Source of the DNA: an uncultured Cytophagales bacterium
GTDB taxonomy: Bacteria > Bacteroidota > Bacteroidia > Cytophagales > 172606-1
Assembly (NCBI GenBank): GCA_902805615.1
Contig: CADCTQ010000335.1
Span: forward strand, 1 to 35,604
DNA: 35,604 nucleotides
Direction: 5' to 3'
Notes under the pieces: model-generated
Seen by the model: the letters and a program-made list of their open reading frames with translations, nothing else
Told to the model about the DNA's origin: nothing
Database searches by the model: none
Part shown: positions 27,318 through 35,604 of the stretch, piece after piece
Numbering within the stretch: position 1 is the stretch's first letter
How the letters are laid out: every line of letters begins with the position of its first letter
Translations under genes and position numbers: made by a program

Positions 27318-30300
27318 TCAGTCGAACGCGGCAAGCAGGGCAGATGCATCAATGACGCCGTAGCCCTGCCCCCGGTCCCAACGCCCGTTGTTGTTCTGCG
27401 TCTTCTGGAGAAGGGTGGAAATAATCTGGCTGCCGCTGGGGATTCTCCCTGCCTTCGCTGCCCGTGAAAGCAGTAATGCGATGGCGCCGGCAACGTGCGG
27501 AGCCGCCATGCTGGTGCCACTTTTGAGGGACACGTCCTGATCGGTGCCGCCTTCGGCCGCCCGAACCTGCACGCCCGGCGCACAGACAAGCGGCTTTTTC
27601 TGCCCGTCGCGGGTGGGGCCGTACGAAGAGAAACCACCCACCCGGATCGGCTTGAACGCGTCCACTGCGCCCACCGTGACCACGCTCTGTGCGGTTCCGG
27701 GAATGCTGAGCGTCATTTCCTCGTCTACGAAAGTCAGGAACGAGGTGGGCTCACCCGGACTGCGTTCGATCCAGCAGTGCACTTCTCCGCTGTCCCGAAC
27801 GGTCCCGCTGCGCATTTCGAGCGCCCAATCCCCCTGGCCCGCCGCGCGGGCCGGGTTACCCAGTTCGATCAGCAACTGGCTGTCGCCGTTATCAATATGG
27901 CGCTTGGTGAAGACCAGGCGATACGGGCTACCCCCGGGAAATGTTCCCTGGCGCTCAGGCGCCGCAGTGCCCACCCAATCCGACCAGTTTTCGGGTGGAT
28001 CAGGGGCAGGCGGTGTGGTTCCGGGCGGAACCGGCTGACGCAACCGGAATTCGATCTCGTCGGCACTGCTCCACCACAGCTCGATGCGCTCGGTGCGGCC
28101 TGCTTCCGGCGCCCGTCGCCAGCGTAACTCCTCCTGCGAGCCGGGCGGCAGGGTGACCTTGGCGTGGCCGCGCTTGTCGCGTTCATTCCCTGCTGACTTC
28201 ACCACCACGCGGCCTGGCTTACGCCCGGATTCGGAGAAGGCGTCGAATGCTACTTCGAGCGCCGACTTGCCGTCGTGCGCCCCGGCGTTCATGCCCTGAC
28301 TTACGTTTACGACCACGGGCAGGCCGAGGCTGGTCGCGAAGGTGTTGATGAAGGCAAGCGCCTCGACGTGGCTCTGCGAATAGCCAATCGGTCCGCTGCT
28401 GGCTGATACGATGATCAGCAGTTTCGCATCCGGAGCGACGCCGCCGAAGAAGTCCCCCACGGCCCGGCCCCCCGCAATGCTTGCCACGTGCGTTCCGTGT
28501 CCCCCACGGTTGCGTCCCAGGCCCGGAGGCACGATTCCCGTCTTCACGTAACCGTCAATCGCCCCTGCATCGTGAAACGTTCCGTAGGTGAATCCTTCCG
28601 GAGGGGGACCACCCGCAGCGGTTTGATCCCATATGCCCACGATGCGCGAGTTCCCATCGGCACCGAGAAACGTCTCGTGGAGCACATCAATGCCGTTATC
28701 AATCACTGCGATCAACGCCTGGTCACCCCGCTCCTTGTACGTGCCGGCCACGTGGGCATATTCGTCAGCTACTTTGATGAATGGCACTGACCGGTCACAT
28801 TCGATCTGTCCGGCGGGTCGGCTCTCCTCGATTGAAATTACCTGCGGATCGGCGAGCAGTTCTCTGACGCTTGCGTCCGAGCCGCGTGCGGAGAGGATTT
28901 TGCCCAGGCGCGAATGGATTACAAGGTCGGTAATGCCTGCGGGCTCCCGGGCGGCGTCTCCCAGCCGGATGAGCAGGGGTCTGGTTGGGGCGGGCGGCGC
29001 AACCGACTTTGACGAGAAGTCTTGCGCCGGGATGGGGTGAACCGTCACCTTGCCGGCGCGGTAGCGTTCCACGGTGCTGCGCAGGCGGGCGAGGAGGGCC
29101 GCCCCGGGTGAGGTGCGGTCCAGTTGGAGAACCTGGTCGTACTGGCGGAAGGTTGAAGACACTTCGAACGTCGTCATGTCCGGATGGTGGATGTACACGT
29201 CAAGGGCCCGCCCGGCCTCTTCGTATTGGTCGAGCGCCAGCAATGCTTCGACCCGCGATGCACAGTCCCACACAGCCAGGGGCGCATTTTGCGCAAGTTG
29301 ATCGAGATCCTCCACGATCTGCCGGGCAATCTCCCGGGCCCGGCCGGGTGGTGCGGCGTTGATGCCGTCGCGTTCTGCCCGCAGCATGCAACTCGCCGCG
29401 TTCACCCCGTGCCAGAAGTTGCCCGGGTCCTCCACGTATGCGGTTTCGTAGGCCGCAATGGCCTGGCGGAGCAACTCGTCTGCGCCGGGTGCGGCCGGCG
29501 CGTTCACGTAGCGTTGTTTGAAGGTACGACCGACCAGGCCGCGGGCCTCGAAGAGTTCCTGCCGCGAGGCGTTTGGGTCATCAATGATTGACTGGAGCAC
29601 GCGGAGGGCAGGGTCGTATTGCCCGGTTTCAATGAGTGCCTGACCGAACAGGCGTCGAACGCCGTCCTGTCTCGTTCCGGATGCAATCACCGCCTCCCCG
29701 TACCGGCGCATCAGCTCGAATGCACGCTCCCGGCGCAGCTTCTGCAGATCGTTGTAGGCATGTTGTGCGGGGTAGGCATACGGACGGTGTTTGAGATGGC
29801 TAACGATGGCGTCAACCAGTGCCTCCGCACTCACGTGGTCGTGCCGGGCGGTCGCCCGGGCAAGCGCGGCGGTGAAAATTTCCTCGTTCCATTCGATGCG
29901 CCGGGCGTTGGCCGGTACCCTCGTTTCAAACCCGCCACTTCCAACGGGTGGCAGCAGGCCGGCGAGCAGGCGTTTGGCTTGCTCTTCCCCCTCCTCCGCC
30001 GTGAAGTCGGCCTTGGGCAGCACCCAAAGCCTCGCCGGCAGCCGGGCTGCCTCCTGCTCGTCGAGGGCCGCGATCTGAACCACGATCAGGGTGCGCCGGT
30101 CGGCTAGTGCAATGTCAATCTCGCCGAGCGGTACCGTCGAGGCGAGGAGCGCCGGGGAAAGGATGATCAGTACGGCCTGGCATTGGTTCATTGCCTGCAC
30201 AATTGCGTGCCCACTGGCGTCAGCACCGGCCACCTGGGGTCTTGCCAGCCAGTATTCGTAGCCGTTGCTGGGCAGACCCCTCAGCACGCGCTCCTTTAAG

Positions 30301-30344
30301 AAGGGCGCATCTTCCCCGGCGTAGATGACATATACGGTTGCCAT
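27318..30344 (-). CDS. TIR + TRAFs-binding-like/TPR-like helical region + S8 (subtilisin) peptidase fusion
   Basis: N-terminus ATVYVIYAGEDAPFLKERVLRGLPSNGYEYWLARPQV...QCQAVLIILSPALL (TIR); middle EARGLVGRTFKQRYVN...AIAAYETAYVEDPGNFWHGVNAASCMLRAERDGI; S8 triad ALIAVIDNGID / RGGHGTHVASIAGG / SGTSMAAPHVAGAIALLLSRA. Confidence 0.9.
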   Translation of the reverse strand: MATVYVIYAGEDAPFLKERVLRGLPSNGYEYWLARPQVAGADASGHAIVQAMNQCQAVLIILSPALLASTVPLGEIDIALADRRTLIVVQIAALDEQEAARLPARLWVLPKADFTAEEGEEQAKRLLAGLLPPVGSGGFETRVPANARRIEWNEEIFTAALARATARHDHVSAEALVDAIVSHLKHRPYAYPAQHAYNDLQKLRRERAFELMRRYGEAVIASGTRQDGVRRLFGQALIETGQYDPALRVLQSIIDDPNASRQELFEARGLVGRTFKQRYVNAPAAPGADELLRQAIAAYETAYVEDPGNFWHGVNAASCMLRAERDGINAAPPGRAREIARQIVEDLDQLAQNAPLAVWDCASRVEALLALDQYEEAGRALDVYIHHPDMTTFEVSSTFRQYDQVLQLDRTSPGAALLARLRSTVERYRAGKVTVHPIPAQDFSSKSVAPPAPTRPLLIRLGDAAREPAGITDLVIHSRLGKILSARGSDASVRELLADPQVISIEESRPAGQIECDRSVPFIKVADEYAHVAGTYKERGDQALIAVIDNGIDVLHETFLGADGNSRIVGIWDQTAAGGPPPEGFTYGTFHDAGAIDGYVKTGIVPPGLGRNRGGHGTHVASIAGGRAVGDFFGGVAPDAKLLIIVSASSGPIGYSQSHVEALAFINTFATSLGLPVVVNVSQGMNAGAHDGKSALEVAFDAFSESGRKPGRVVVKSAGNERDKRGHAKVTLPPGSQEELRWRRAPEAGRTERIELWWSSADEIEFRLRQPVPPGTTPPAPDPPENWSDWVGTAAPERQGTFPGGSPYRLVFTKRHIDNGDSQLLIELGNPARAAGQGDWALEMRSGTVRDSGEVHCWIERSPGEPTSFLTFVDEEMTLSIPGTAQSVVTVGAVDAFKPIRVGGFSSYGPTRDGQKKPLVCAPGVQVRAAEGGTDQDVSLKSGTSMAAPHVAGAIALLLSRAAKAGRIPSGSQIISTLLQKTQNNNGRWDRGQGYGVIDASALLAAFD

Positions 30345-30681
30345 GTTGATTCCCGTTAAGAATGTTGTTTACGTGCTCAATGCAATGATTGGGGCAGGAC
30401 ATTTCTCCGCGCAACGAATCCCGCGGAAAAAGGCCCTGCCCCGCAGGAGAAACCCCGAACCGGCCCTACGCTTTACGGCCATCCCCGAACAATTGAAGAA
30501 CAGCCCCCGGGTCCTGCCGTACGACGCATCGCGGCGTGCTGCTGCCAACTTCAGGCGCACCGTACCGCCTGCCACCTCCACGACGGGGAACGGGTATCCG
30601 GTCACATCGAAGCGGTTGCTCTGCTGGTCAAGTTCCCCGGATTTGACGGCAGAAGATCAGCAGAGAAACGCCCGCTGTCAA

Positions 30682-30699
30682 TACCTGGAAGTAGGTATT
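30682..30699 (+). promoter_or_regulatory. 18-nt motif TACCTGGAAGTAGGTATT (copy 2), itself a short dyad (AATACCT...AGGTATT) followed by a T-run
   Basis: 16/18 match to 23964-23981; lies upstream of the TIR-S8 gene. Confidence 0.55.
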
Positions 30700-30809
30700 T
30701 TTTAACAATTGCCGGTTGTATCAATCAAATCCCGAACCTGATCCACGTTTGCCGGGGAAGGACAGCCTCTCTGCCATTTTAAGAGAAAAACGAATTTCTG
30801 TAATCCTGC

Positions 30810-30825
30810 TGACACAGGGCTGTCA
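30810..30825. promoter_or_regulatory. Palindromic operator candidate TGACA-CAGGGC-TGTCA
   Basis: Perfect 5-bp half-sites with 6-nt spacer, about 58 nt upstream of the DUF2461 fragment start. Confidence 0.5.
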
Positions 30826-30882
30826 CTGGGTAGGGTTTACTTTGCAGGGTAGAATCAATCAGTAACCCTAGCCCGTTTTCCC

Positions 30883-31150
30883 ATGCTTCAACATACCTCG
30901 GTTCAATTTCCGAAAAACCTTAGCCAGCACAACAATAAGGAGTGGTTTGACCAGAACAGGAAGCAGTACGGGCAGGCGAAAAGCGATTTTGAACGCCTGG
31001 CGGCAGCTCTTCCCGAGCGCCTGGGCAAAACCGACCCGACCATTGCCCATCTGATGCCCAAAGGCTGCCTGTTCCGCATCAACCGCGACGTACGGTTCAG
31101 CAAAGACAAATCGCCCTATCAAACGAACATGGGCATGTCAATTGCCAGGG
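30883..31150 (+). pseudogene. Truncated DUF2461 (TIGR02453-type) protein, N-terminal part only
   Basis: FPKNLSQHNNKEWFDQNRKQYGQAKSDFERLAAAL...RINRDVRFSKDKSPYQTNMGMSIARG is DUF2461-like; similarity stops abruptly and a stop follows at 31257. Confidence 0.75.
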
Positions 31151-31160
31151 GACAGGGCTT

Positions 31161-31532
31161 TTATTGCCGGATCACATCCACTTGCCAAACAATACTTTGC
31201 GGAGGGGATTTCTTGGCGGCGCATTCTCCGCAGGTCATGCCGGTTTCGGTGGCATAGCGGATAAAAAACAGGTTCCCCTCATCGGTTCCACTCAAGGAGA
31301 AAAATACGTACTGTTTCGAAGTGGTCGCCTCCAGTGGGAAGGAATGGTGCTTCAACACTTTTCCTCCCAGTTTCTGAATGTAACTCACCTTGTGTTCATC
31401 AATGAGCAAATTGAATTCATCAAATTCAAATTTGACCCGTCCTTTGTAAAACCAGTGGATGCCTCCTTTATACAGCCACCTCCCCTTGTAGTTTTGCAGG
31501 ATGAACGCAGCACTTTCGGATATTTCGTCCAT
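31161..31532 (-). CDS. Hypothetical protein
   Basis: 123-aa ORF with balanced composition (MDEISESAAFILQNYKGRWLYKGGIHWFYKGRVKFEFDEFNLLIDEHK...); no family recognised. Confidence 0.5.
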   Translation of the reverse strand: MDEISESAAFILQNYKGRWLYKGGIHWFYKGRVKFEFDEFNLLIDEHKVSYIQKLGGKVLKHHSFPLEATTSKQYVFFSLSGTDEGNLFFIRYATETGMTCGECAAKKSPPQSIVWQVDVIRQ

Positions 31533-31541
31533 ATTATTTCT

Positions 31542-32041
31542 TTAGCGACAAGATAAGGACCTTTTTACTGGCTTCAAAAAGGCAGGGGCTTGTCCCTTTC
31601 CCTTTTTATTTCCTTTTTTATCCCGTTTGCCTTCCTGGTCTGTCTCCGCCCGGGGGAAATTCGCTTGAGCGGCCCGCTGCTGTCCTTCCCACCACGTTTT
31701 GTCCCACTCCCGGGGATTGGTGATGTCGCCCAGACCGGGACCGTCGATCCGGGCAAAGAACTCATTACCGGTGCCCGTCAGGATAACTACTTTGTTGTCC
31801 CGGTCCCGGGCGATCATGAAAAGGCTTCGACAAAATCATGGCGGTCTTTGCCGGTGAACACAATGGGGCCGTTGTTGGTGGTCAGCCGGACGGTTAAAAT
31901 ACCACTGGCGGACCGGTGCATCCGCAGGTGTTCATAGCGGGTAAAATAGGCAGGGCCGGATGCGATGGGGGCTGTCGGGCTGGCGGGGTTGTCTCTCATT
32001 ATTCTTACTTTTTCCTCACAGTGCCGCAGGCCCGTTCCCAC
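31542..32041 (-). pseudogene. Frameshifted and C-terminally truncated enoyl-CoA hydratase/isomerase-like gene
   Basis: YEHLRMHRSASGILTVRLTTNNGPIVFTGKDRHDFVEAF in one frame continues as IARDRDNKVVILTGTGNEFFARIDGPGLGDITNPREWDKTWWEGQ in another, junction about 31810-31820. Confidence 0.72.
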
Positions 32042-32494
32042 CGTTTTTACGCCGGGGGGTGGTTTAGCGTAACCGGTCCGGGCGCTTGGTGTCCCGGCCG
32101 GAGGAAACGCGCCACATCCCGGTCATTGTCCAAGTCACTGCAAAGGGTGTACTCCGCGTGAGAAAGCCCGTGGGTGTGGCAGTAGGCCGGCAGCGACTGG
32201 AACAAGGCCGGCGTTTTCCAGGAAAGCTGCCCAAAATCTTCGCCGCGAAAACTGACTCCCGGAACCTTTTCCTTTACGGTTTTTAACCCGATTCCGGTCT
32301 TATCTTTTCGCACTTTTTATCGAGGGAAGACCACCCGTTGGGGTATTGTTGCAGCCGACTGAACGAAAAAGGTTAAATTACCCACTAATGCCCAACGTAA
32401 AGCGGGGAGATGTACTCCTGACGGACTACGGACTTGCATTCCTTTCTTACGGGGCGGGAACCACTCTTTTCTGCTCACCCTCTTTTGACAGTCC

Positions 32495-35400
32495 ATGAAA
32501 AAAAGACCTTTCCTCCCGTTGCAGGGCGCCGTTGCCGGTCGCTTTCCGGGCGGCTGGCTGTTGGTTTGGTCCGTAGCTGGCTGGCTGGCAGTGATGGGGG
32601 CAGTGCAGGGCCAGGAAAATGGGCTAACGTTCAAACACCTGTCTACGGCTGATGGCCTTTCCCACAGCAGCATCACCCATATCTTGCAGGACCGTCAGGG
32701 CTATATGTGGATTGCCACCGAAGACGGGCTCGACCGCTACGACGGGTACCGGTTTACCAGCTTCGCGGCGCAACCGGCCGGCAAGGGCAGCGTTTCCGGC
32801 AGTTGGGCCTCGCCGCAGCGTTTGTTTGAAGACCGGTCAGGCGGCATTTGGGTAAGCTTTGTTTCGGGTGGCGCGGCCCGGTACGATCCGGCCACGGAAG
32901 CCTTCGTCCATTACTTTCACGACCCCGCCAGGCCCCGGGGATTATCCCACGACAAAGTCACCTGCTTTTACCAAAGCCCTTCGGGCACCCTATGGCTGGG
33001 CACTCAGGAGGGGCTCAACCGGTACGTTCCGGCTACCGGCAGTTTCCGGCGGTATTTTCTGGAGAAAAATGCCAAAGGGCCGGCCAATCAAATCACCCGC
33101 ATCCTGGAAGACCGCCGGGGCCGCCTGTGGGTCGGAACCCAGTACGGCTTATACCTGCTTGATCCGGACACGGGCACCGCACGGGCCTTCTACCCCAACC
33201 CCGCTCAACCCAAACTGAGCAATACCCCCAACTGGCACAACTGGATTACCGAACTGTACGAAGACCGGCGGGGAAGATTTTGGGTGGGTACGCACCGGTC
33301 AGGCTTGTTGCGGCTGATGACCGAAAGCCCCGGAAGTGCGGAAGACTTCGCTTTTTCGCCCTGCCGGCAGGAGGGCCTGCAGCGTACGCTGATCACGTTC
33401 CTGCGCGAATCCGGGAGGGGCGATTTGTGGGTAGGTACCAACCGGGGCGTGGTGCGCCTGCGGGAGAGCCCTCAGCATGGGCAACGGGCGGAAAGATACC
33501 TGCACGAAACGGCCCGCCTGGATAAATACGACCACCACCGGGCCCAGTACTTTTACGAGGACCGCCGCGGGCACATCTGGGTGGCCTTCCCCAAACACGT
33601 ATTTCGCTTTGACCCCGACCGGAATGCTTTTTCTCCCGTCCTGCACAATCCCAACGACCCGGGCAGCCTGAGCAGCAATGCCGTGACCTCCCTGTACGAA
33701 GACCGGGCCGGGGTACTTTGGTTCGGAACCTTAAAGGGTGGCCTCAACCTGCTCAACCCCCACCGGAAGCCCTTCCGCCACTTTCGCCACCTTCCCGGTG
33801 ATTCCGGTTCCCTGGACCACCCGGACGTGTATTCGATCCGGGAGGACCGGCAGGGGGTCTTGTGGGTCGGCACGTACACCGGCCTGAACCGGTACGATCC
33901 GGGCACGGGACGGTTTGCCCTGTACCGGCGGACGTTGGCCGGGCAAAAGACCCCGCAACCCGAAACGGTGGGCGTCATTGCCGAAGACACCACGGGTTTT
34001 CTTTGGATCGGGTATTACGACGGGCAACTGGCCCGGTTTTTCCCCGGCAGCCAAAAGTTTATCTCCCACGATTACCATTCACACCAGCCGGGCACCAACC
34101 TCAGCTGGTCCATCCGGGCGTTGCACCAGGACCGGGACGGCCACTGGTGGATCGGGGCCTGTACGGCCGGGCTGGGCCGGTGGCACCCCCGGACGAACAC
34201 GTTTGCCTATTACATGCCGGATACCGCCAGCTACGTGAACTCCGGCGTATCGGTCAACCCCTCGCGTACCATCAACGACGTGTTTATCCGGGCGCTGCAC
34301 GAGGATAAGCAAGCGATATTGTGGCTTGGAACCCTTGCCGGCGGGTTAAACCGTTTTGACCGCCGGCAGGGAACGTTCCGCCGTTACCTGCACAATCCCC
34401 GCAACCGCCATTCCATCAGCAGCAATACCATCAACGCCATTTACGAAGATGACGCCGGCCGGCTGTGGGTAGGCACCACCAGCGGAGGGTTGAATCTTTT
34501 CGACCGGCGTACCGAAACGTTCCGGCACTATACCACCGCCGAGGGGTTGCCGAGCAACACCGTCTACGGCATCCTCGATGACGGGAAGGGCTGCCTGTGG
34601 CTGAGCACCAACCGGGGTTTGTGCCGGTTCAACCCGCAGACGCAAGCCTTCCGCAATTTTTACCAGTCAGACGGTTTGCAAAGCAATGAATTCAATCCGG
34701 GCGCTTACTTCCGGAGCCCGGGGGGTGTGATGTACTTCGGCGGCATGAACGGCGTAACGGCTTTTCATCCCGACAGCATTGCCGACAACCGGCAAGCGCC
34801 GCGGACCCTCATTACCAGCTTCAGCCTTTTCAACCAGCCCCTGACTGCCGGCACGTTGCGGCACGGCAAGGCAGTACTGTCCCGGCCGGTCTCCCAAACC
34901 CGGGCAATCACCCTCTCCCACGCGGACAACACGTTCTCGCTGGGTTTTGTGGGGTTGGACTACGCCGCTCCGGACCACCACCGGTACGCCTACCAGCTGG
35001 CCGGCTTCCGTCCGGAATGGACGTACGCGGATGCTTCGCAACGGGTGGCTACTTACACCAATTTAAGCCCGGGCCAGTACACCTTCCGCGTGAAAGCGGC
35101 CAACAGCGACGGCGCCTGGAGCACGTGTGCGTCCCTGCGCATTACCATCACGCCGCCTTTCTGGGCCACCTGGTGGTTCCGGACTGCCTGGGCAACGGGC
35201 GTTCTGGCGGGTTTGGGGTTGCTGTACCGGACCCGGACCAACCACCTCCGGCAGCAGAAGCAACGCCTGGAAAAGGAGGTAGCGTCCCGTACGCAGGAAG
35301 TTATGCAACAGAAGGAGGAAATCCGGGTGCAGCGCGACCACCTTCAGGAGCAGTTTAAAAACATCCGCGTCCTGAGTGAGATCGGGCAAAAAATCACCGC

Positions 35401-35604
35401 TTCCATCCGGCTCGAAGACATTTTTGAAACGGTATACGACCACGTGAATGAATGGATGGAGGCACCTTCTTTCGGCATTGGCCTGGTAAACCAGCATGAT
35501 CAATCCGTGGAATACCTGGCCAAAACGGGCCCCGGGCAGGTAACGACGCATGATCTGCTCCGGCTCGACGATCCGGAAAGGCTTTCGGTCTGGTGCATCC
35601 GGCA
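32495..35604 (+). CDS. Two-component sensor histidine kinase N-terminal part (Reg_prop beta-propeller, Y_Y_Y domain, TM, coiled coil, GAF); runs off window edge
   Basis: ATG at 32495 (MKKRPFLPLQGAVAGRFPGGWLLVWSVAGWLAVMGAVQGQENGLTFKHLSTADGLSHSSITHILQDRQGYMWIATEDGLDRYDG...); frame 2 open to window end (...LEDIFETVYDHVNEWMEAPSFGIGLVNQ...). Absent from ORF track, presumably because it has no stop. Confidence 0.9.
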   Translation, partial: MKKRPFLPLQGAVAGRFPGGWLLVWSVAGWLAVMGAVQGQENGLTFKHLSTADGLSHSSITHILQDRQGYMWIATEDGLDRYDGYRFTSFAAQPAGKGSVSGSWASPQRLFEDRSGGIWVSFVSGGAARYDPATEAFVHYFHDPARPRGLSHDKVTCFYQSPSGTLWLGTQEGLNRYVPATGSFRRYFLEKNAKGPANQITRILEDRRGRLWVGTQYGLYLLDPDTGTARAFYPNPAQPKLSNTPNWHNWITELYEDRRGRFWVGTHRSGLLRLMTESPGSAEDFAFSPCRQEGLQRTLITFLRESGRGDLWVGTNRGVVRLRESPQHGQRAERYLHETARLDKYDHHRAQYFYEDRRGHIWVAFPKHVFRFDPDRNAFSPVLHNPNDPGSLSSNAVTSLYEDRAGVLWFGTLKGGLNLLNPHRKPFRHFRHLPGDSGSLDHPDVYSIREDRQGVLWVGTYTGLNRYDPGTGRFALYRRTLAGQKTPQPETVGVIAEDTTGFLWIGYYDGQLARFFPGSQKFISHDYHSHQPGTNLSWSIRALHQDRDGHWWIGACTAGLGRWHPRTNTFAYYMPDTASYVNSGVSVNPSRTINDVFIRALHEDKQAILWLGTLAGGLNRFDRRQGTFRRYLHNPRNRHSISSNTINAIYEDDAGRLWVGTTSGGLNLFDRRTETFRHYTTAEGLPSNTVYGILDDGKGCLWLSTNRGLCRFNPQTQAFRNFYQSDGLQSNEFNPGAYFRSPGGVMYFGGMNGVTAFHPDSIADNRQAPRTLITSFSLFNQPLTAGTLRHGKAVLSRPVSQTRAITLSHADNTFSLGFVGLDYAAPDHHRYAYQLAGFRPEWTYADASQRVATYTNLSPGQYTFRVKAANSDGAWSTCASLRITITPPFWATWWFRTAWATGVLAGLGLLYRTRTNHLRQQKQRLEKEVASRTQEVMQQKEEIRVQRDHLQEQFKNIRVLSEIGQKITASIRLEDIFETVYDHVNEWMEAPSFGIGLVNQHDQSVEYLAKTGPGQVTTHDLLRLDDPERLSVWCIR

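Noticed and set aside
29619-30107. 162-aa plus-strand ORF opposite the TIR-S8 gene
   Set aside because: Antisense to the N-terminal half of a clear TIR-S8 fusion
31164-31200. Possible Y1/RAYT transposase motif (PDHIHL) in a plus-strand frame
   Set aside because: Only six residues match and the context is not transposase-like; probably coincidence at the DUF2461 breakpoint
32047-32313. 88-aa minus-strand ORF (MRKDKTGIGLKTVKEKVPGVSFRGEDFGQLSW...)
   Set aside because: Composition is plausible but no family recognised and it sits in a decayed region; not confident enough to call

Overview
Bacteroidota-type (Cytophagales-like) window, judged from the SusC/SusD pair, FecR/ECF-sigma pair, T9SS sorting tails and triple-tyrosine hybrid kinase. 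Left two-thirds (about 2.2-23.7 kb, all minus strand) is a coherent PUL-like operon: ECF sigma factor -> FecR anti-sigma -> SusC (STN-type TonB-dependent receptor) -> SusD lipoprotein -> two giant (over 2,000 aa) paralogous multidomain secreted proteins. Each giant carries PA14, FN3 and CBM-like modules, a TIM-barrel-like core with conserved NEPG and SETG motifs, and a T9SS C-terminal tail. The most interesting part is 24.0-30.7 kb: a compact TIR/SLOG/protease conflict-type module. It holds a double-TIR-like protein, a SLOG-like protein with six nearly identical HEAT repeats (operonic), and a convergent TIR + TRAFs-binding-like + subtilisin (S8) fusion. The module is bracketed by two copies of an 18-nt motif, TACCYRGAAGTAGGTATT. 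On its right lies decayed DNA (truncated DUF2461, frameshifted enoyl-CoA hydratase), then the start of a Reg_prop/Y_Y_Y/GAF sensor kinase that runs off the window and is missing from the ORF track. On the left are a truncated SDR fragment and palindromic or repetitive intergenic DNA. No tRNA, rRNA, CRISPR array or intact transposase was recognised. All family calls are by eye; no searches were run.
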